Shown here: piece after piece, positions 1-4,879 of the stretch
Layout of the letters: each line of letters begins with the position of its first letter
Numbering within the stretch: position 1 is the stretch's first letter
From: Clostridia bacterium
GTDB lineage: Bacteria > Bacillota_A > Clostridia > Oscillospirales > CAG-272
NCBI GenBank assembly: GCA_017467225.1
Contig: JAFTSR010000076.1
Span: 1 to 5,558 of the forward strand
DNA: 5,558 bases
Direction: 5' to 3'
Notes under the pieces: generated by a model
What the model saw: only the letters and a program-made list of their open reading frames with translations
What the model was told of the DNA's origin: nothing
The model's database searches: none
Program-made: the position numbers and the translations under genes

Positions 1-1017
1 ACCCCCGCCGCAGCTCTCGGCTCCTGCCGCCATAAGCTGCCCAAGACCGATGATCCCAGCGGCGAGGAAACCTACGCTAAGATCATCGAAATTTTTAAGA
101 AATACGATATCCGTACCTTCTTTTATATCGGCGGCAACGACTCCATGGATACCGTCGCCAAGCTGTCCGTCTATACAGAGAGAGTCGGCTATCCCATGAC
201 GCTGATCGGCGTGCCCAAAACCATTGATAACGACCTGATGGGCACCGACCATACCCCCGGCTTCGGCTCGGCTGCCAAGTTCGTCGCAACGGTCACCCGT
301 GAGATTGTCTTTGACTGTGCCGTCTATACCGTGCCGGCCGTGACCATCGTTGAGATCATGGGCCGTGACGCCGGCTGGCTGACTGCCGCCTCTGCCATCG
401 GTCGCATTGTCGATGGCATCGCGCCCGATTACGTTTACCTGCCCGAGGTTGATTTCTCCATGGAGGGTTTTATCTCCGACGTTCGCGCGGCGCTGCAGAA
501 GCACCCGAACGTGGTCATTGCCATCTCCGAGGGCATTCACTTGGCCGACGGTACGCCCGTGGGTGCATCGTCTGCCGCAGGGCTTGACGCCTTCGGTCAC
601 GTGCAGCTGGGCGGTGCCGGCAAGACGCTGGAATACGCCGTCCGCGAGCAGATCGGCTGCAAAGTGCGCTCCATTGAGCTCAATCTTCCGCAGCGCTGCG
701 GCGCACATCTGCTCAGCGCGACCGACATTGAAGAATCGCTGCGCACCGGCGAAGGTGCTGTGGAAGCCGCCGCGCAGGGTGTCAGCGGTGAGATGATGAC
801 CATCGATCGCGTGGCAGACGAGCCGTATCGTACCGAGATCGGTCACAAGCCGGTCGCTGCCATTGCCAATCAGGTGCGTCACGTGGATGCCGCCTATATC
901 AACGATGCTCACAACAACGTCACCGACGCGTGCTGCCGCTACCTCGCACCCATCATCAAGGGCGAGATTTCGCTGCCCTACGCAGGCGGCGTGCCCAAGT
1001 TCTATCGGTTTGACTGA
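1..1017 (+). CDS. pfp: Pyrophosphate-dependent 6-phosphofructokinase, 5' end missing
   Basis: A cytosolic glycolytic enzyme that phosphorylates fructose 6-phosphate to fructose 1,6-bisphosphate, probably with PPi as donor. The frame is open from base 1; 338 residues are visible and roughly 60-70 N-terminal residues, including the first nucleotide-binding glycine loop, lie outside the window. Visible family motifs are GGNDS (130-144), PKTIDND (214-234, with the catalytic Asp in TIDND) and MGRDAGW (358-378). Donor choice in this family is set by two sites. ATP enzymes such as E. coli PfkA have Gly in GGDGS and Gly in PGTIDND; here they are Asp (139-141) and Lys (217-219), the pair known for PPi enzymes. 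The protein ends PKFYRFD with TGA at 1015-1017. An ATG at 145 is internal, because homology continues upstream of it. The family assignment is very secure; PPi use is inferred from the two residues. Confidence 0.95.
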   Translation, partial: TPAAALGSCRHKLPKTDDPSGEETYAKIIEIFKKYDIRTFFYIGGNDSMDTVAKLSVYTERVGYPMTLIGVPKTIDNDLMGTDHTPGFGSAAKFVATVTREIVFDCAVYTVPAVTIVEIMGRDAGWLTAASAIGRIVDGIAPDYVYLPEVDFSMEGFISDVRAALQKHPNVVIAISEGIHLADGTPVGASSAAGLDAFGHVQLGGAGKTLEYAVREQIGCKVRSIELNLPQRCGAHLLSATDIEESLRTGEGAVEAAAQGVSGEMMTIDRVADEPYRTEIGHKPVAAIANQVRHVDAAYINDAHNNVTDACCRYLAPIIKGEISLPYAGGVPKFYRFD

Positions 1018-1032
1018 ATAAAAGCTGTTTTT

Positions 1033-1128
1033 CCCTCTCAGTCGCGTTCCGCGACAGCTCTCCCGAAGGGCGAGCCTTACGTAAGCCTCTCCCCGTGGGA
1101 GAGGTGGCGGCGAAGCCGACGGAGAGGG
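1033..1128. repeat. 96-bp palindromic intergenic repeat (REP/MITE-like), possible terminator
   Basis: The element starts 15 bases after the pfp stop. Its ends are complementary (CCCTCTC 1033-1039 and GAGAGGG 1122-1128). Inside are three small hairpins: GTCGCG-TTC-CGCGAC at 1041-1055, CCTCTCCC-CGT-GGGAGAGG at 1086-1104, and CGGC-GAA-GCCG at 1108-1118. There is also a TTACGTAA palindrome at 1077-1084 and a second CTCTCCC (1058-1064) that could pair with GGGAGAG (1097-1103) instead. From general knowledge, elements with this CCCTCTC...GCTCTCCC...GGGAGAGG...GAGAGGG layout occur in many copies in clostridial genomes. No transposase is present. It has no T-run typical of an intrinsic terminator on the plus strand, so a termination role is uncertain. 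Confidence 0.75.
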
Positions 1129-1166
1129 TAAAAGGCAATCAACACACAGAACAGAGGAGGTATCCT

Positions 1167-2387
1167 ATGAACCTACGTCCCGTCCGCGCCGGCGTGATGT
1201 TCGCGCTGATCTGCCACGTGATCACCTGGCTGGCGCTGGGTATTCCCACTTATTTCGGCTATGGAGATGGCGGCTTGACGGTGTCCCTTGTGCTGCTTGC
1301 GCTGCACGTCGTGCTGCTGGCCGGCCTCAATCATTGCGCGCATTTTACCGCCGATACCTTCAAGCGCGGATTGCATTTTTCTGTGGCATATGCTATCATG
1401 TGTGTGGCCTTGCTGATTGGGGAAACCGTCTTGGTCGCGACAGCTCCGCTTGCCAAGCTGGATCCTCACACGGGAATGCTACCGGGACTTGGCTATATCG
1501 TTTTTTGGGGCGCGTGGCTGGTTGCCTTTGCTGCCGATGTTATTTTGCTGCTCATACAGAGCCTTGTGTGGGGCTGTCGCGCACGCAAGGAAAATAAAAG
1601 ACTACAAATTTTGAGAGGTGTTCCTATGAAAAAAATTGCCGTAATCACCGGTGCGTCGTCGGGCATGGGTCGTGACTTTGCCCGTCAGCTGGACGCGCAG
1701 CAGGAATTTGACGAAATCTGGCTGATCGCCCGTCGCCGCGAGCGACTGGAGGAAATGGCAAGCGAGCTGCGCGCGCCCGTCCGCGCCATCGCGCTTGATC
1801 TGACAAAGGAAGAGAGCATTGCCGAGTATTCCGCGCTGCTGGCTGCGGAAAATCCTCGCATTGCCGTGCTGGTCAACGCCGCAGGCTACGGCCGCTTCGG
1901 TAAATTTGAGGATTTCTCGCTGGAGGATAACTACCGCATGATCGACCTCAACACCAAGGCGCTGGTTGGTATGACGCTGGCGTCGCTGCCTTGCCTTGGC
2001 GAGGGTAGCCAGATCTATCAGCTGGGCTCGATGTCCTCGTTCCAGCCCGTACCGTATATCAACACCTACGGCGCAACCAAGGCGTTTGTGCTGTCCTTCA
2101 CCCGTGCACTGAACGTCGAGTGGAAGGCACGCGGCATTCGTCAGATGGCGGTCTGCCCGCACTGGGTCAAGACCGAGTTCTTCGACCACGCCGTCAAGGA
2201 TGATACCATCTGCTACTACAACAAGTTCTACACCTCCGAGGAGGTCGTCACGCGTGCCCTGCGCGATATGAAGCGCGGACGTGACGTTTCCATCTGTGGC
2301 TTCTCAGCACGTGCGCAGGCGTTCGGCGTCAAAATGCTGCCCCACAAGCTGATCATGAAGATCTGGTGCAAGCAGCAGAAGAAGTAA
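1167..2387 (+). CDS. Four-helix membrane region joined in frame to an SDR-family oxidoreductase
   Basis: A 406-residue frame. Residues 1-153 are a membrane region with four hydrophobic helices at about 8-30, 37-54, 71-93 and 108-135; I do not recognise its family. Residues 154-406 are a complete classical short-chain dehydrogenase/reductase (253 aa) that uses NAD(P)H to oxidise or reduce an unknown alcohol/carbonyl substrate. Counting from the SDR Met: TGASSGMG cofactor motif at 8-15, Arg36-38 after the second strand (suggests NADPH), NAAG at 84-87, and catalytic Asn109, Ser135, Tyr148 and Lys152 (YGATK). The start at 1167 is chosen for its AGAGGAGG site (1153-1160) six bases upstream; the in-frame ATG at 1095 lies inside the palindromic repeat. 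No clear promoter lies in 1129-1166, so read-through from pfp is possible. A full second start signal at 1626 means the SDR may be made alone. The SDR call is secure; whether one fusion protein or two proteins are made is open. Confidence 0.85.
   Translation: MNLRPVRAGVMFALICHVITWLALGIPTYFGYGDGGLTVSLVLLALHVVLLAGLNHCAHFTADTFKRGLHFSVAYAIMCVALLIGETVLVATAPLAKLDPHTGMLPGLGYIVFWGAWLVAFAADVILLLIQSLVWGCRARKENKRLQILRGVPMKKIAVITGASSGMGRDFARQLDAQQEFDEIWLIARRRERLEEMASELRAPVRAIALDLTKEESIAEYSALLAAENPRIAVLVNAAGYGRFGKFEDFSLEDNYRMIDLNTKALVGMTLASLPCLGEGSQIYQLGSMSSFQPVPYINTYGATKAFVLSFTRALNVEWKARGIRQMAVCPHWVKTEFFDHAVKDDTICYYNKFYTSEEVVTRALRDMKRGRDVSICGFSARAQAFGVKMLPHKLIMKIWCKQQKK
1613..1628 (+). promoter_or_regulatory. 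Internal ribosome binding site and ATG for the SDR domain
   Basis: GAGAGGTG (1613-1620) lies five bases before ATG 1626-1628, exactly where the SDR domain begins (MKKIAVITGASSGMG). The spacing and the TTCCT/ATCCT sequence before the ATG closely resemble the start at 1167. This is the arrangement expected for the second gene of an operon rather than a chance ATG inside a domain, and it supports translation of a separate 253-residue SDR. Confidence 0.7.
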
Positions 2388-2401
2388 GGAAATATAAGAA
2401 T

Positions 2402-2441
2402 GCGAGGGGGAAAACTTCTTGAAAGAAGTTTTCCCCCTCGC
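2402..2441 (+). terminator. Long perfect hairpin after the SDR gene, probable terminator
   Basis: A 19-base left arm (2402-2420) is perfectly complementary to 2423-2441. The arm is GCGAGGGGGAAAACTTCTT and the turn is about four bases (TGAA) once the innermost pair opens. It starts 14 bases after the SDR TAA. No long T-run follows directly (the next bases are GCTCCCTCTTTC), so it could be a terminator assisted by later sequence, an mRNA 3'-end stabiliser, or both. It forms the first part of the repeat described next. Confidence 0.7.
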
Positions 2442-2466
2442 GCTCCCTCTTTCAAGAACTTTGGAA
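2402..2466 (+). repeat. Dispersed repeat, copy A (plus orientation)
   Basis: Copy A consists of a hairpin with GCGAGGG/CCCTCGC outer arms, then GCTCCCTCTTTCAAGAAC, then TTTGGAA (2460-2466). Copy B on the minus strand (3559 to 3501) has the same order: GCGAGGG/CCCTCGC hairpin, GCACCCGCTTGAAACC, an extra short hairpin, then TTCTTTGGAA. Shared order, arm sequence and tail, with different hairpin interiors, point to one repeat family. The rest of the gap up to the promoter at 2602 is A/T-rich and shows no gene. Confidence 0.6.
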
Positions 2467-2553
2467 AAGGGGATTTTTGCTGGCAAGGTGGGAAACAGCT
2501 GAATTTTTCAAATAACACGCTGCATTTGTTGCTTTTATACAAATACAAGGAAA

Positions 2554-2571
2554 GTGTTTTATGCAAAACAC
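2554..2571. other. Small dyad upstream of the lipoprotein promoter
   Basis: GTGTTTT (2554-2560) and AAAACAC (2565-2571) form a seven-base inverted repeat around ATGC. It ends 30 bases before the -35 box at 2602. It has no following T-run, so an operator or activator site is more likely than a terminator, but it could also be chance in A/T-rich DNA. Confidence 0.3.
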
Positions 2572-2601
2572 AGAAAAAATGACCGCAGCACGATTGCATT
2601 G

Positions 2602-2630
2602 TTGACAAAGAAAAAATATTTTGCTATAAT
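2602..2630 (+). promoter_or_regulatory. Consensus sigma-A promoter for the lipoprotein gene
   Basis: The -35 box TTGACA (2602-2607) and -10 box TATAAT (2625-2630) both match the consensus fully, with a 17-base spacer. TGC immediately before the -10 adds an extended -10. Transcription should start near 2637, giving a leader of about 30 bases with the GGAAAGGAG ribosome site (2651-2659) before ATG 2668. A promoter this close to consensus would be expected to be strong or held down by a repressor. Confidence 0.9.
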
Positions 2631-2667
2631 GAATGTACAAATCGACACAAGGAAAGGAGTATCCGAT

Positions 2668-3411
2668 ATGAAAAAACAATTTCACACCTTTGTATTTTTG
2701 ATTACACTTGCGCTTTTGACGCTGCTTTGGCTTTCCAGCTGCGCCGATATACCGGACACGCCCGACCGAATATTGGATGAGCGTGAGGATTCCTCCCCGT
2801 CCGATCCGCCTGCAGAAACGCCTGTGGAAACGCCCGTGGAAACGCCGCGATACTATGTGAGCGCGCAGCGCGACCCGTCTGTCGAGTACATCACATGCAA
2901 GAAAACGCAGTATTCTGCCGAGAAGCAAGCAATTTTAGACCAATATTATGATCAAATGGTGCTTGAATTTCCAGAGTTTGGCGAGATCCCACGGGAAATG
3001 CTTCAGGAGGAAATTTCCGAGGATAAGCTTTTTAAGATAAGATTCACCTTTTATTTCGGCGGGCGTCCCACCGGCTGCCGCTGTACCTTTAGCAGAGAGC
3101 CGCGCGCAAAGCAGGGTAAGTGGGAGCTGGAGGAGGATGAATTCAAAAAATTCTATCAAAGCGGTTTGACTTCAGATCAGATGGCAGAACTTCAGAAGAT
3201 GGTTCGCTCGCAGATCAATGAGCGTATTGAAAAGTACAAATTGGACAAAAACGACAGGCCTTCGGGTATGTATTTATACGTCGTTAACGGTGAACCGTGT
3301 GCCCAGGAGGAGAGTATTGCCGATGTAACGGCACTCACGACCAAGGAATTCGGCTGTGGTGATCATGCTCACCTGTTCGGTACGGTGATTCTTGACGTCG
3401 AGACAGAATGA
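2668..3411 (+). CDS. Secreted lipoprotein of unknown function
   Basis: A 247-residue protein. The N-terminus has KK, a hydrophobic stretch (about 7-22) and the lipobox LSSC, with Cys25 as the expected lipidated residue, so the mature protein should be anchored on the outer face of the cell membrane. Residues about 26-60 form a low-complexity acidic, Pro-rich linker with an ETPV repeat coded by 12-base units (2815-2847). The rest (about 61-247) is a charged, probably folded domain with Cys residues in ITCKKT, GCRCTF, EPCAQ and FGCGD; I do not recognise a family. The start at 2668 is set by GGAAAGGAG and by the signal peptide; the frame is open further upstream but that part covers the promoter. 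It is a single-gene unit with its own promoter, and is visibly more A/T-rich than neighbouring genes. The lipoprotein call is secure; function is unknown. Confidence 0.88.
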   Translation: MKKQFHTFVFLITLALLTLLWLSSCADIPDTPDRILDEREDSSPSDPPAETPVETPVETPRYYVSAQRDPSVEYITCKKTQYSAEKQAILDQYYDQMVLEFPEFGEIPREMLQEEISEDKLFKIRFTFYFGGRPTGCRCTFSREPRAKQGKWELEEDEFKKFYQSGLTSDQMAELQKMVRSQINERIEKYKLDKNDRPSGMYLYVVNGEPCAQEESIADVTALTTKEFGCGDHAHLFGTVILDVETE

Positions 3412-3443
3412 TAACGCATTGCTCCGAAAAAACGGAAAATGAA

Positions 3444-3479
3444 AAGAGAAGAGCTCTTGAAAAAAGACGCTCTTCTCTT
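3444..3479. terminator. Hairpin terminator between convergent genes
   Basis: AAGAGAAGAGC (3444-3454) and GCTCTTCTCTT (3469-3479) form an 11-base perfect stem, with a further TCTT/AAGA pairing inside the loop. It starts 33 bases after the lipoprotein TGA and is followed by GTTTATAAAAGTTTT, a T-rich stretch. It probably ends the lipoprotein transcript and may also serve the opposing sigma-factor transcript. Confidence 0.65.
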
Positions 3480-3500
3480 GTTTATAAAAGTTTTCGAAAA

Positions 3501-3559
3501 TTCCAAAGAACCTTTTTTCAAAAAGGTTTCAAGCGGGTGCGCGAGGGCAGCGCCCTCGC
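3501..3559 (-). repeat. Dispersed repeat, copy B (minus orientation), probable terminator of the sigma gene
   Basis: Read on the minus strand, this begins 12 bases after the sigma-factor stop. It has a GCGAGGGC/GCCCTCGC hairpin (3559-3552 with 3548-3541, loop 3549-3551), then GCACCCGCTTGAAACC, a second hairpin AACC-TTTTT/AAAAA-GGTT (3528-3520 with 3517-3509), and TTCTTTGGAA (3510-3501). The order and outer sequence match copy A at 2402-2466; the second hairpin is extra. A TTTTCGAAAA palindrome (3491-3500) follows. In this orientation it could end or stabilise the mRNA of the DUF4364-sigma unit. Confidence 0.6.
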
Positions 3560-3571
3560 CTTCATCCTTCT

Positions 3572-4156
3572 TCACTCCCCGAGCGTTGCGCGGAGCTTTT
3601 TGCGGATGCGGTAGATGGCGTTGTGAACGGATTTTTCGTCCTTATTGACGGCGTGTGCGATGGCGGCGGTCGGCTGACCGATGATGTACAGCCGCCAGAT
3701 GCGATTCTCCAAGGGGGAGAGCGCCGCCTCAATCTGCGCGTACAGCGCGTTGAATTTTTCCTGCTCGATCAGATGCTCCGAGGGGTCGGGATATTCGTCT
3801 GCGCGCTCGTCCAGTGCCTCCAGAGGAAGCAACGGCGCGCGGGTGAGGTGCTTCATGCTGCGCATGGCGCTGTACAGCCCGTTGTCAATGCAGATCTTGG
3901 CGTAAAGTCCGAATTCCACCTCGTGCTGCTCGGCATCGTAATGCATCAGCGCCCGGTGAAAGGAAACGTACGCCTCCTGGCGCAGATCCTCCACGTCCTG
4001 CTCGGTCATGTTGACCGTGCGGATACGGGCGAGGCGCGACTCAATCAGCGGCGAGTAACGGGAAAGCAGCGTGGCAAAGCTCTCCTGGTCGCCGGCCTTG
4101 GCGTAGGCAAGCAGCGAGGTCAGCTCCCGTGCCCGGCTTTGTGCGTGCTTATTCAT
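3572..4156 (-). CDS. RNA polymerase sigma factor, sigma-70 family, SigH-like
   Basis: A 194-residue sigma factor that would bind core RNA polymerase and direct it to alternative promoters. Region 2 lies at about 17-104 and includes DLRQEAYVSFHRAL (57-70) and the LYAKICIDNGLYSAMRS stretch, both close in pattern to SigH of Bacillus. Region 4 lies at about 146-190, with LSPLENRIWRLY and the helix-turn-helix ending KSVHNAIYRIRKKL; the KSV.NA..R...KL pattern is typical of the SigH group. Regions 1.1 and 3 are absent and no anti-sigma gene is adjacent. It is the second gene of a unit, 12 bases after the DUF4364 stop. The spacer (CGGGTGTGAAGT) has no good Shine-Dalgarno site, so translation probably depends on coupling to the upstream gene. 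It could be a diverged sporulation or competence-type sigma or a lineage-specific relative; I give no gene symbol because the canonical sigH context is not visible. Confidence 0.85.
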   Translation of the reverse strand: MNKHAQSRARELTSLLAYAKAGDQESFATLLSRYSPLIESRLARIRTVNMTEQDVEDLRQEAYVSFHRALMHYDAEQHEVEFGLYAKICIDNGLYSAMRSMKHLTRAPLLPLEALDERADEYPDPSEHLIEQEKFNALYAQIEAALSPLENRIWRLYIIGQPTAAIAHAVNKDEKSVHNAIYRIRKKLRATLGE

Positions 4157-4168
4157 ACTTCACACCCG

Positions 4169-4717
4169 TCAGGAGAACAGACAGTTGACGTTGCCCGAAA
4201 GCAGCGCCCACATGCCCTTGTACATGGCCTCAGGACGCTCGCGGAAGTTGCGCTCCATCTGTTGCGCGCGCGCTAGGCAGTCGCAATGGATCGCCGCGCT
4301 GCACAGCTGGCGTCCCTGTTCCTCCATAGTGAAGGAGAATTCTGCCGAACCGTCGGGATTGAGGCGGACGGCGCAGTCGGTCTTGACGCCGCGGCGCTTG
4401 AAATCAAGATAGCGCAAGGCACAGCGCAGGCTTTCGTCAAGCACGACCGGCAAAAGATCGGAATGCAGCTGCTGCGCCACGTGGCGTCCCTGCGGCGAGA
4501 CGGTGTAGGTCGGCTGACCGTTTTCCTCTCCCACGGGGATGATCAAGGAGTTGTCCAAAAGCTCGTAAAAGCACTCGGAAAAATCCAGGTACATGACGTA
4601 GTCGGTTTCCATGATCATATCGTTGAGCGTGACAAAGGTCACGGGAATTTGAATATTCTGAAGCAGGTACAGGATAAAAACCTTGGTGTTTCGCTTGCCA
4701 CCCAGTACACTTGGCAT
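4169..4717 (-). CDS. DUF4364 family protein, putative winged-helix regulator
   Basis: A 182-residue cytosolic protein. Residues about 11-80 match the pattern of the DUF4364 N-terminal winged helix: a TKVFILYLLQNIQIPVT helix, a TLNDMIMETDYVMY helix, and a FYELLDNSLIIP helix-to-wing passage with TYTVSPQGRHVAQQL after the wing. The remaining part (about 81-182) is a beta-rich domain with no motif I can name. The family is widespread in Clostridia and resembles PadR-type regulators in its first half, but its targets are not known. The start at 4717 follows AAGGAG (plus-strand 4727-4732) with a nine-base spacer. It is the first gene of a unit with the SigH-like sigma and is transcribed away from hom, so it could regulate its own promoter and hom; that is inference. 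Confidence 0.85.
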   Translation of the reverse strand: MPSVLGGKRNTKVFILYLLQNIQIPVTFVTLNDMIMETDYVMYLDFSECFYELLDNSLIIPVGEENGQPTYTVSPQGRHVAQQLHSDLLPVVLDESLRCALRYLDFKRRGVKTDCAVRLNPDGSAEFSFTMEEQGRQLCSAAIHCDCLARAQQMERNFRERPEAMYKGMWALLSGNVNCLFS

Positions 4718-4749
4718 AAAAAATCACTCCTTTTTTGCGTCTTTCTTAT

Positions 4750-4778
4750 ATCATACCACATTCTTTCAAATTTTTCAA
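4750..4778 (-). promoter_or_regulatory. Promoter for the DUF4364-sigma unit
   Basis: On the minus strand, TTGAAA (-35, plus coordinates 4773-4778) and TATGAT (-10, 4750-4755) are 17 bases apart, and TGG before the -10 gives an extended -10. The expected start of transcription is near 4743, so the leader before ATG 4717 is short, about 25 bases, and carries the AAGGAG site. Confidence 0.75.
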
Positions 4779-4797
4779 GAAAATGTTTGCAATTTTC
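4779..4797. promoter_or_regulatory. Candidate operator dyad between divergent promoters
   Basis: GAAAAT (4779-4784) and ATTTTC (4792-4797) form an inverted repeat with a seven-base centre (GTTTGCA). The dyad abuts the minus-strand -35 box and covers the plus-strand -35 box, so a bound protein could affect both promoters. The arms are short and A/T-rich, so chance cannot be excluded. Confidence 0.35.
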
Positions 4798-4815
4798 TAA
4801 AAAATATGGTATAAT
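4787..4815 (+). promoter_or_regulatory. Promoter for hom
   Basis: TTGCAA (-35, 4787-4792) and a consensus TATAAT (-10, 4810-4815) have a 17-base spacer, with TGG before the -10 giving an extended -10. Transcription should start near 4822, leaving a leader of about 58 bases before ATG 4880. The leader is too short for a classical T-box or large attenuator. Confidence 0.85.
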
Positions 4816-4844
4816 GTATTCGTATTACTTTACGCATTTTTGAT

Positions 4845-4864
4845 CGGCGCGCCCGGACGTGCCG
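4845..4864 (+). other. Leader hairpin just before the hom ribosome site
   Basis: CGGCGCG (4845-4851) can pair with CGTGCCG (4858-4864) in RNA, with one G-U pair and a six-base loop (CCCGGA). The hairpin ends directly at the GAAAGGA Shine-Dalgarno stretch (4865-4871), so it could influence ribosome access or mRNA stability. No T-run follows, so it is not a terminator. Confidence 0.35.
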
Positions 4865-4879
4865 GAAAGGACACTTACC

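Noticed and set aside
1095..1166. Upstream in-frame ATG at 1095 as the start of the membrane-SDR frame
   Set aside because: It lies inside the palindromic repeat, has no suitable ribosome site, and would add 24 charged residues before a natural membrane N-terminus. ATG 1167 has AGAGGAGG at ideal spacing.
1602..2189. 195-codon open frame on the minus strand
   Set aside because: It lies antisense to the SDR coding region, whose motifs are complete; the product is low in recognisable structure and is explained by codon bias in the opposite strand.
2554..2667. Upstream in-frame ATG at 2554 as the lipoprotein start
   Set aside because: That segment contains the sigma-A promoter, so it would not be in the main transcript, and the signal peptide with lipobox starts at 2668.
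1033..3559. CRISPR array or transposon with a transposase gene
   Set aside because: The repeats are single palindromic elements with no regular spacing or spacers, and no transposase or integrase frame is present.
3412..3571. Small genes in the convergent gap
   Set aside because: Short open frames here lie across the hairpins and repeat copy B, lack ribosome sites and encode repeat-derived sequence.
3623..4276. 217-codon open frame on the plus strand
   Set aside because: It is antisense to the sigma factor and the end of the DUF4364 gene, both of which have clear family motifs.
4286..4843. 185-codon open frame on the plus strand
   Set aside because: It is antisense to DUF4364 and runs through the divergent promoters; no ribosome site or family pattern was seen.
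4816..4879. T-box, riboswitch or peptide attenuator in the hom leader
   Set aside because: The leader is about 58 bases, too short for these classes, and shows no terminator or leader peptide rich in Thr or Met codons.
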